From Sabellastarte sp. h YS-2021 (lineage: Eukaryota; Annelida; Polychaeta; Sabellida; Sabellidae), in the NCBI GenBank assembly GCA_964017235.1, contig OZ024934.1, forward strand, positions 89,184,706-89,248,705: DNA of 64,000 nt, written 5' to 3'. Under the pieces are notes generated by a model. The model was not told the origin of the DNA and made no database searches. It saw nothing but the letters and a program-made list of their open reading frames with translations. The position numbers and the translations under genes are program-made. The number at the start of each line of letters is the position of its first letter. The first letter of the stretch is position 1. Of this stretch, positions 33,430 to 42,193 are shown piece after piece.

Positions 33430-34045
33430 CCAGTGAACCATCCTTTGACCTTGAAGGAGGGGTCAAAGGTCAAATCTAACATCAGAAGATTCTCAGTCCA
33501 AGATTTCGTATGAGTTGGTTTCGTACTGTAAACCTCTAGGATCAATAATAAGCAAGTTATAAGCGCTTTTAAGTTTGGCTATCCTAGTTTGACCATCAAG
33601 GAGGGGCCCAAGGTCAAATCCGTCCACACCAGAAGATTCCAAGCCCATGATTTCCTATCGGTTGGTTTACCATCCCAAACCTCTAGGACCAATAATAAAC
33701 AAGTTATAAGCGCTTTTAAGTTGGCTATCCTTGTTTGACCTTGAAGGAGGAGCCCAAAGTCAAATCCGTCCACACCAGAAGATTCACAGCCAATGATTTC
33801 CTATATCTTGGTTTACCATCCCAAACGTCTAGGACCAATAATAAGAGAGTTATAAGCACTTTTAAGTTTGGCTATCCTCGTTTGACCTTGAACGAGGGGT
33901 CTAAGGTCAAATCCGACCACACCAAAAGATTCCCTGCCCATGATTTGCCATAGGTTGGTTTACCATCCCAAACCTCTAGGACCAATAATAAGCGAGTTAT
34001 AAGCACTTTTAACTTTGGCTATCCTCATTTGACCTTTTCTCTTTT
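33430..34045. repeat. Tandem repeat, unit about 147 bp, four copies
   Basis: 'aagcgcttttaag' or 'aagcacttttaa' phase marks occur at 33561, 33708, 33854 and 34001. Each unit carries 'tttgacc', 'ggtcaaat', 'agaagatt' and 'cctctaggaccaataataa'. It ends about 380 bases upstream of the receptor start codon. Confidence 0.9.
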
Positions 34046-34233
34046 AATCCCCAACTGTTGTAGGGCACTCACACAGAATTGTCAGAGTAAATCATTATTA
34101 TATAAGTCTGGCCTTAGCTATCTAAATTGACACAAACACAAAACGAGAGCTTTGTAAGAGATATTTGATATTGACAGGTCCATTGAACTGGCAACAATAT
34201 AAAGATATAAGGAAACCTCCCGAACAGGCATGC

Positions 34234-34243
34234 GGGAATTTCT
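34234..34243 (+). promoter_or_regulatory. NF-kappaB/Rel-like site
   Basis: GGGAATTTCT matches GGGRNWYYCC at nine of ten positions. It lies about 33 bases upstream of the TATA box of the receptor gene. Position is suggestive; function is inferred. Confidence 0.35.
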
Positions 34244-34275
34244 TTGAGTGTACACGCTGGGTGTGTGTGTCTTGG

Positions 34276-34283
34276 TATAAAGG
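34276..34283 (+). promoter_or_regulatory. TATA box of the Toll-like receptor gene
   Basis: TATAAAGG, about 142 bases ahead of the start codon, predicting a transcription start near 34306. Confidence 0.5.
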
Positions 34284-34424
34284 ACAATTTTGTGAAAGAT
34301 TATCCCCATGTACACTTGTAAAATGTGTATATAGTGCTTGTATTATTTATATTGAACAATCTGAGTTTGCCTTTTTATGTGAAAGGTAAAAGTATCAATT
34401 GAGGTAAAGGCTTTAATCATTAAA

Positions 34425-37400
34425 ATGGCTTTGGAAAGAATACTCATTTCCATAGCAGTTATGTGTTTGTATTTGTTCATATTGGTAAATGTTTGTATGT
34501 CACAGGCATTAGGGAGCAATGATGGAATGACTTTGGAAGTTATGAAACAGTTCTGTTATCCAGGGGAGTACAATAGAGAAGATATGATGTACATCAATGT
34601 GAAGACATCGGATATGAATGCACATTTAGAAGCCTTGTCTTCCAAACCAGTACAGAAACTTCACATATCCGTCCTCCCTTCCATAGACAACTGGGAAATC
34701 GACGTGGATAACATTCCCAATTTTTGGAATCTTACTGAATTGTGGATAGTTAAAGATGGTTCTAGCAAAGTAATGAAAATGATTTTACATTGTGGAGATA
34801 CTCAAAAAAAGTCGAACGTTGAACAGCTACATCTTAAATTTTCATATGATAGTAATGGTGATTATAACTTGCAACAATTTCTTCTCAGTATGCCAAACCT
34901 TCAGCTATTGGAATTACTGGGTACAAGATACCCTGGAGATCCGTTATCTATAATGTCAGCACTTCGCGACAAGCCCAACCTTAAAGTGTTGAAATTGAAT
35001 AAGTTTTTCACTCTTGGTTCCAGTTCAACATGGCTCGAACCAGAACATTTTTTCAAGCCACTGATTAACTCAAGTGTGATGTGTTTAGAACTGTGTGACA
35101 ATTACTTAGTGGGCATTAATTATGGTATGTTTAGTGTTCTCCCGCACATTAGACTTTTCAATGTATCTCACAATTTATTTCACGGCAATTACAGCAATTA
35201 CTTTATTATTGAGTTGTTGTTAAATCCCACGATTGAAATTATAAATTTTGCCACACAAGGGTATTACACGAACCGATTCAAACGGTCTGAAACATACCAG
35301 CAAACACACAGTCATGTGGATGAATATAATAGTAACCAAGAATGTAAAGATGTGTTCTCTCACGCATTAGTAAATCCTAGGTTTCCTACTTGTGAACTAA
35401 TCAAATGCCTCAAACCAGTACGTCATTATCCATGCAGTGTATTTCCAAGAAGCATTGATATATCTGCCCTCATAGATTTTAACTGTGATAATTTTCTTAG
35501 ATTGCCCCTTGGACAAAATATAAAAGCAATAATTGCTGATGAAATAGACACTTCAGTATCCCAATACTCACCTTTAAAACAATTTACTATCTGCTTTGCA
35601 GAAAATCAACTTGAAACTCTGTCATTGGCAAATAATGCAGTGTATCTGAAACAAAAGCGGTTTTCTAATGTTTTTCAAAACTCGAAAATTATTGGCTTAA
35701 ACTCTATCGAGAACCTGAATGTGAGCTACAATAACTTGAATATCCTGCTCCCAAACAGCAAGGTCTTAAACAGTTTTCCAAATCTTGTCCGTTTGAGCTT
35801 GCAAGGCAACAATCTTCTATTTGAAAATAGCAGTACTGATTCAATATGCACATTCTTCCCAAATTTGACCCAATTGGATATGTCGAGTTCTGGCATAAGT
35901 CATATACCTCAGCATTTTTTCAGTGCCTGTGGCTACAATAGAATATCAGTGAATCTTGCAAATAATTCAATTACTGAACAAAGATTGTCATTTTCCATGG
36001 ACTATCTGTTGAGGATACGCCACTTAAATCTTGGTTATAATAAAATCAATTTTTTTTACCAAAAGACCAGGTCCTTATTGTTTAATTACAAGGGTCCTAA
36101 GATAAGTGTACAATTTGGTGGCAATCCATTCATCTGCAACTGTTCAGATGACTCACTGGAGACCATGAGACTTTTCCAGTCATCACCAAACAAAATGATA
36201 ACCTTTGTAGGAGTTGAGAATTACCAGTGTCAACAGAATTATACAGGCATTAGATTTCAGACAATCATGAAAGTAAACACGGAAAAAATTCAAGACCTGT
36301 GCCATCCAAAGTATGTCTCACCATATGTAATTGCTGTTGCTGTGGGGTGTTCCCTTATGCTACTGCTGATACTTGGCTTTATGATATATAAATACAGATT
36401 TTATATCCTGACATGCTTTTACAAAAGAAAGGTGCGATTGAGGTGTCAAGAGAAACAGAAACACAGTTACTTGTATGATATATTCATCGCATATTGCAGT
36501 GAAGACAGAAAATGGGTTCACAAATTTCTGATGAAAACATTGGAAGATAGATACAATTTCACACTGTGTATTCACTTAAGGTATGTGTATATGTATAATA
36601 TTCAGTTTTCTATGCCTTTTTAAAAGTAGGTGCACATTAAGTTTTTTATCATATAGATTAAAAGTTCTTTAAATTTGTACAATTCAATTATCAATTGCAT
36701 CTTGTATTATTTGTAACATAAAAATCTTTATTTTGACAACCTATATGGAATTCATTTTATATACTTAACAATATGAAAGTAGTATTCCTTAAAATACACA
36801 TATTTTGGTGATTAAATCTATATAGTTTATATGTTCATATAGAATATTATTTCAAATATTTATACTTCACTGCATAAGTTTCAGTAGTCGTACTTCAGCT
36901 AATGACAGTGGTTTTCAAGTTGAGCATATATATTCTCAATTTTTGGAAATTTTCTCCGGCATTTAAACCATGTATTATCAATCATTTATCAGTTGTGAAA
37001 CGAAATATGTTTTCTGTCTTATAATACTGATTTATTATTGTAGAGACTTTATACTTGGCGAATACATTGATGATGAGATAGATTACCATATGTCCCAAAG
37101 TAGAATGCACATTGTGGTACTCAGTGAAAATTCAGTGAAGAAATTTTGGCCTAATTTTGAGCTCCGAAGGGCCTATACAGATCAATGGTCTGAGAACAAA
37201 ACTGTCATCATGCTGAAACTTGGAAAAATAGCCACTAATGAATTAAGTGGACTTGTGAAGCAAATATTGTCTGCAGAGGTTTGCCTGGAATGGGATAACC
37301 CCGAAGAAGTTATGCCCATGGAAGACAGTATAAAACAACAATTGTTCTGGGCCAAGCTGTTAACAAGGTTGTATGGTACAGAGTATCCTTGTTATCTAAG

Positions 37401-37488
37401 ACACTTTCCATGTTGCTGCAAGACGCAAGTCCACGCCAATAACCTGGATCAAATTTGGGATGATGGTATGCAATTACTTCAATCATGA
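34425..37488 (+). CDS. Toll-like receptor (two coding exons)
   Basis: Exons 34425-36580 and 37044-37488, joined by donor ttaag|gtatgt and acceptor ttgtag|agac, give 866 residues. There is an N-terminal signal peptide (ISIAVMCLYLFILVNVCMS) and a leucine-rich-repeat ectodomain with a cysteine cluster in mid-ectodomain (CELIKC...YPC). A C-terminal LRR cap (NPFICNCSDD...YQC) and a transmembrane helix follow (about 630-652, YVIAVAVGCSLMLLLILGFM). The cytosolic TIR domain starts about residue 680 with box 1 YDIFIAYCSED and contains box 3-like LFWAKLLTRLYG. Such receptors sense microbial or endogenous ligands and recruit MyD88-type adaptors. The intron cuts the TIR domain at the BB loop (Arg719). 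Box 2 reads R-D-F-I-L-G, where R-D-x-x-P-G is usual. No paralogue is seen here. Confidence 0.93.
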
Positions 37489-38417
37489 AAAAGGGATATG
37501 TATGGCTATATGTATATATATGCAAAAACTTGAGACACAACTAAATCAGAAGTGCTATAAGTCACAGTGAAACTTCACTTTGTAACAATTATTTTAAAAT
37601 TGGGCCCATGTGGGAGAAACAGTTCAGAAAAAAATCTATGGACTTAGATTATTTGTGTCTAAAACTACGGATTCCAGAATCAGCTCTAAACATTTTACAG
37701 AACAGGGTCATTCTGTAAAGGATCAAATCCATTTCCCAACCCAGAAACAGGAGAGAAATGGTGGATGTGGAATACTGGGGCAGTACACCCAACTGGCATT
37801 AACCAATTTATTTAAGCGTTCGTCCATTTTGGTGTCTGTTCACACTCAGGACACTCTTGTTTTTCTCCTTATATGCCAAAAAGAAAAACCACTTCATATA
37901 ATTCTCTAATTTCATTCAGGTTAAGTTGTTCTAATGCCCTGGTCACATCTATCAGTACAGTCATATCCTTATTTGATTTCTACCCGATGACCTCATCCCT
38001 TGTGCCCCTGGGACCTTATATCTGGCTAGCACATGTTGAAGAATGAGCCATCCTGTATACCCATCACCTCCTTTCCTCCCTCCAGTGTGAATATTTTAAT
38101 ACAGGACATGGAGAAGATATTCTGGCTATATCAAACATTTTCTTAAAGGGCAACTCAAAAACACGTTCTAAGTCATGTAGAATTGCCCTGAACATGTAAT
38201 ACCTAAATGTGAATCCCAGCAAATATGAATCATGGAAAGCTGTGACCTAGGTTTTATGTAGAACAAAGAGCCTTATGTGCGTAATATTTTAGTGCAGTTA
38301 CTAGAAATGCTGTAAATATTTGCTACAAAGATAATCAACAATAATTGATCAGTTTTAGATGTAAAACTAGAAAAGCACCCGGAGAGATCAGACCTCATCC
38401 AAGGCCCAATGTAGAGG
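37489..38417. other. 3' flank of the receptor gene, non-coding
   Basis: No AATAAA signal is obvious close to the stop. About 37620-38340 contains short frames without motifs. Confidence 0.5.
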
Positions 38418-38569
38418 TCCCCAGTGACCTAGTGGGTTAGCAGGTTTGGCATCTAATTGCAGGCTGTCACCAATATTTGGGTTTGACTCCCACAAGTGGC
38501 TGTGCTGAGGACCTGTCCCTGTATGACCAAGGCTGTTGATCAGGACATAAAAAAAACAACAACTTTGAA
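38418..38569 (+). mobile_element. SINE family B copy
   Basis: A box TGACCTAGTGG (38425-38435), B box GGTTTGACTCC (38480-38490), and tail ending in AACAACTTTGA. Colinear with 10072-10216. Confidence 0.8.
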
Positions 38570-39325
38570 ACCAAGGCCTAATCCCTGTCATTGCACTCTA
38601 TACGGCTTATGAGTACAATGATAAAAAATTCCTTTAAAAAGACCCAGACAGTGATCTGAATCACCAACAAAATTTAATCATCTGTTCCTTGTGGCATTGT
38701 CAGCTTTCCTGAAAATTTCATTAAAATTCGGAATTTGAGTTACTTTACAAACAAGTCCGTGCCAATGACATATACCTCTGTGTCAGAGGTTGATAACTTT
38801 AAACCATTTCAAAGATAACTCCAAAGTAATGAACAGCAGTTTCCAAAATCTTTTCTGTTAGTAGGGTCAGGGTCAAGGGGAAAAAAAGAGACTAAAGTTT
38901 GGGAAAGCTCCAGATCATATTCTAGATTAAAATAAATCTGGAATTTTCAAAGGTCCCGTTTTCACTGTAGTTTCAATGATTTTGGCTTCCTGGTTGACAT
39001 ACACCAGGAGTAAGAAGTCAATCTTCTTGAATTTTTTTGGCCAAAAGAAAACATGCGTACAGTTTGGGAAAAAACACATTCTGGATATAAAAAGGCCCCT
39101 CTGGTGGAGGTCTGCCCTCTGTCAGTGCTTTCACATTTTGCAAGAATAATTTCGATCTTTGTCAGCGTTTATTCATGGCAAAAACAATTTGTATCTGTTT
39201 TGTAAGCCTTTTATATGTTAGTGGAGTGACAAAATATTATCATATTATTTCTAATGAAATTTTTCATTTCTGCCCTCAAAACTGTAACTGTGCAAGGACC
39301 TGGCAGCTGCTTTAATTTCTGATGA
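38570..39325. repeat. Diverged interspersed repeat shared with 48400-48774
   Basis: 'aaagctccagatcatattct' (38905) parallels 'aaagatccagatcatattct' (48522), and both regions end near '..gcactct/ctgtcagtgctttc' (39110-39122; 48758-48776). An uncharacterised repeat family; the boundaries are unclear. Confidence 0.4.
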
Positions 39326-39446
39326 GAAACCAGTACATACAGCTGGTCAAGGTTCTGTACTGTAAACTGCCTACCAACAGCAAGGAACTACCTGCATTTC
39401 CACTGGGGGTCGGGCTGGGACTCAAACTCTGGTCTCAAACCAAACT
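39326..39446 (-). mobile_element. SINE family A, partial copy
   Basis: 'aaccagtacatacagctggt' through 'actcaaactctggtctcaa'. Body plus part of the head; both extremities are lost. Confidence 0.65.
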
Positions 39447-39521
39447 TCAGTGGCTGAAATTATGAACACTCATGAACATAGAAGTATCAAAGTCATGTAA
39501 ATAAATGAAACCACATTCTTT

Positions 39522-39836
39522 GCTGAATCTGACCCCCTTCAACCAATAATCAAACCCATGTGGATTTATCTATTGCTGAACCTGGCCCCCTTCAGCCAAT
39601 AATCAAAGCCATGTGAATTTATCTACTGCTGAACCTGGCCCCCTTCAGCCAATAATCAAAGCCATGTGAATTTATCTACTGCTGAACCTGGCCCCCTTCA
39701 GCCAATAATCAAAGCCATGTGAATTTATCTACTGCTGAACCTGGCCCCCTTCAGCCAATAATCAAAGCCATGTGAATTTATCTACTGCTGAACCTGGCCC
39801 CCTTCAGCCAATAATCAAACCCATGTGAATTTATCT
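39522..39836. repeat. Tandem repeat, 53-bp unit, six copies
   Basis: Units start exactly at 39522, 39575, 39628, 39681, 39734 and 39787. The four central units are identical or nearly so. The first and last carry substitutions, as expected when unequal exchange homogenises the middle. Confidence 0.95.
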
Positions 39837-40191
39837 AGAGAATTCAACAGAGGTCTGAACCAGTTCCTTCCTTTTTATTCTGAAATTTTATGGAAATGCC
39901 TTTTCTGATGTCAAGGTTGATATAGAAACAAAACTAGGCCCCTGTTTACAACTTCTCAATTTGCTCATCCACTGAGGATGGCCACAGAGCAGTACAGGGA
40001 TAGGTACACACAATTTTGTGGTGGTGGTCTGAAGCATATTTCTATCTTACATGTTCTATCTAACAGGCTACTGCTCCGCTTGGTAATTTGGCAAAACTGG
40101 TATAGAATTTTTTTTGTTACTTGTCAAAACATCAATGTCAAAACCACAAAAGTTTTAGCTTCTGGTTTCAATGTTTTTGCACATTCTGCAT
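39837..40191. other. Non-coding stretch
   Basis: Nothing recognised. Confidence 0.5.
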
Positions 40192-40310
40192 AGAGTAAGA
40201 AATCTAAAATTCGCCAGGAACCTAAAAGTCGCCACCTATAAAACCTTAGTTAATTTTATGAAGAAAATTGCAAATTTAATAAGTAAATTAAATTTTTATA
40301 AGTTAATACC

Positions 40311-40482
40311 CTATCCAATGGACAATAGCTTATCCGGTCGGCGCAGACCGGCCCGCCAAACGACAGAAAAAGTCATTCTGTATGCATGCATACTGGCCGG
40401 CCGGCCCTGGTGTGCACTCGCTAGGTGTCGCCTCTGTGTTGCTTCCTGGCCAGTGCCCGTGACGTCATAGCATCTTTTTTCG
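40311..40482 (-). repeat. DIRS inverted terminal repeat (3' side)
   Basis: From 'ctatccaatgg' to 'catcttttttcg'. Reverse complement of 46445-46617 with very few mismatches (for example cggcccgcc versus cggcctgcc). GC-rich, with GGCCGGCCGG near its middle, unlike the surroundings. Confidence 0.9.
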
Positions 40483-40549
40483 GGTCACTTAAAGCCTGAT
40501 CCGGATCCCCAAGGAATGTAAGCGGGGTCGGTTGGGAGGGTCTTGTGTG

Positions 40550-40643
40550 TCCATTGGATAGGGTATTAACTTATAAAAATTTAATTTACTTATTAAATTT
40601 GCAATTTTATTGCGTTAATACATCCTATCCAATGGACAATAGC
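40550..40643 (-). repeat. DIRS internal complementary region (circle-junction template)
   Basis: The left half (40550-40608) is the reverse complement of the left extremity (40264-40322). The right half (40604-40643) is the reverse complement of the right extremity (46597-46636). The two halves overlap by about four bases (tttt). Confidence 0.9.
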
Positions 40644-40951
40644 TGAATAACTACCGCTTGGTAGGCGGGTAAGTCATTGGGGTCTCGATGGACTCAGATT
40701 AAGAACTAACAACTCGACTGCCCAGGTCTACCCTGAGAACAGGGGACTACTAAGGCTAGGGTCGGTCTACAGAAGCCGGTACAACGGCCCAAACCGACCC
40801 ACCTCTCCCCCCCCTTGTTTTTTCTTCAGGCCCTTCTGAAGGAGGGAAGAAGAGGGATGAGTCCAGATCCAAGAAATAAACCTCCCGAAGGAAGCAAACT
40901 CTTAATTATCTGTACACTATATACATATGTACACATCTCCCCGTGTTCGGG

Positions 40952-42193
40952 CTATTTGTGGACCTGCTGAGCAGCCACTACCGGCCCTAGGTGGAAGAGC
41001 TCTGTGTCGGCCCAAGCCACATCCTTCAGGTAGAATTGTGTGAAGGTGTTATGTGACTTCCAGTGGCAGGCTGACAAAATTTGTTCCAAGGATACTCCCG
41101 ACTGGAAAGCCTTGGAAGCAGCAAAGGCCCTAACATCATGGGCTTTAACCTGATGTAGTTGGTGGGACTCCTGATCAGAGAGCTCATAACACAGGATCAC
41201 TGTTTGCTTGATCCATGAGGAGATGGTGGCAGGAGAGATATCTCTGTCAAAACCTTTCTTGAAGGAGACAAAAACTAACTCTTTGTTCTGCCTGAGGTCT
41301 GAGGTCCTGTCCAAATAGTAGCGTAAAGCTCTGACCGGACAGAGGGACCTGTCAGACTTGAGGGATCTATCCAGAGTAGGGGCCAGGGCTGGTATAACCA
41401 CTGGGGCCACACTCTCCGGACCCTCTTTCGCCAGCTGGTTCTTGGAGAGAAAGCTGGGTGATGGATATAGAGACACCTTGGACCAATCCGACTGGTGTCT
41501 GATGTTTCTATTTTGCCAGGCATGAATCTCACTCCTTCGTTTTCCCGAACCCAAGGCCAAGAGGAAAACTGTTTTGAAAGTCAGATGCTTCAAAGATGCC
41601 TCTTTAATGGGTTCGAAGGGGGGTTTTGTTAGCTGGTGTAACACCAGTGAAAGGTTCCACGAAGGAATTCCCCGCCTTCCCTTGGGCCTGTCTCTATGGA
41701 AACTATCCAGGAGACGAGTGAGATTTTGGTCTTTACCCATGTCTAAGGGTGAGTTTCCTAGCTTGTCCGCAATAGCAGACCGGTATCCATCAATTGTACT
41801 GGGCTGTAACTTCCTGTCCTGAAACAGGTATAATAGGAAGTCGGCCACTGACTTTACAGGGGGTGCCCTGAAGTCCACCTGATGAGCGTCGCACCATTTT
41901 GTAAAAATGGTCCACTTTGCTTCATAAACTGATCGGGTGGATCCCCTCTGAGGAGCCTCAATCCTTTCTGCCACTGCTTTAGAAAACCCTTGTTTTTTGA
42001 TAGCTGCGGCTCTAGGAGCCAAGCATGGAGGTTCAGATTCGTCAGATTTCTGTGAGGGATCTGATTGAATGGTTGTGTTAGCAGGTTGGGCAGGAAGGGT
42101 AGGCTCAATGGGATTTGACTGGACATGGCTACCAGGTCCCAGAACAAGGGCATGTTCGGCCACCCCGGGGCAATTAGAATCATTCTTTTGCAT
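40952..42193 (-). CDS. Tyrosine recombinase of the DIRS1-like element
   Basis: About 413 residues from an in-frame ATG at 42191-42193; the frame is open much further upstream (to about 44143) over the RT region. An N-terminal core-binding part (RSVYEAKWTIFTKWCDAHQV, LLYLFQDRKLQPSTIDGYRS) leads to the catalytic domain. The first Arg is in [16 protein letters not shown]-x-x-R in KAHDVRAFAASKAF, the next box is HWKSHNTFTQFYLKDV with the nucleophilic Tyr, and the stop is at 40952. Every residue of the R-H-R-H/W-Y set is present. It would integrate circular DNA without duplicating the target. It overlaps the end of the RT/RNase H frame by about 340 bases. The same protein is broken in the copies at 61.3 and 63.1 kb. 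Confidence 0.9.
   Translation of the reverse strand: MQKNDSNCPGVAEHALVLGPGSHVQSNPIEPTLPAQPANTTIQSDPSQKSDESEPPCLAPRAAAIKKQGFSKAVAERIEAPQRGSTRSVYEAKWTIFTKWCDAHQVDFRAPPVKSVADFLLYLFQDRKLQPSTIDGYRSAIADKLGNSPLDMGKDQNLTRLLDSFHRDRPKGRRGIPSWNLSLVLHQLTKPPFEPIKEASLKHLTFKTVFLLALGSGKRRSEIHAWQNRNIRHQSDWSKVSLYPSPSFLSKNQLAKEGPESVAPVVIPALAPTLDRSLKSDRSLCPVRALRYYLDRTSDLRQNKELVFVSFKKGFDRDISPATISSWIKQTVILCYELSDQESHQLHQVKAHDVRAFAASKAFQSGVSLEQILSACHWKSHNTFTQFYLKDVAWADTELFHLGPVVAAQQVHK

Noticed and set aside
34165..34389. Short frame upstream of the receptor as an additional 5' coding exon
   Set aside because: The ORF at 34425 already begins with a proper signal peptide, and the upstream frame contains the TATA box and ends in a stop without a clear join.
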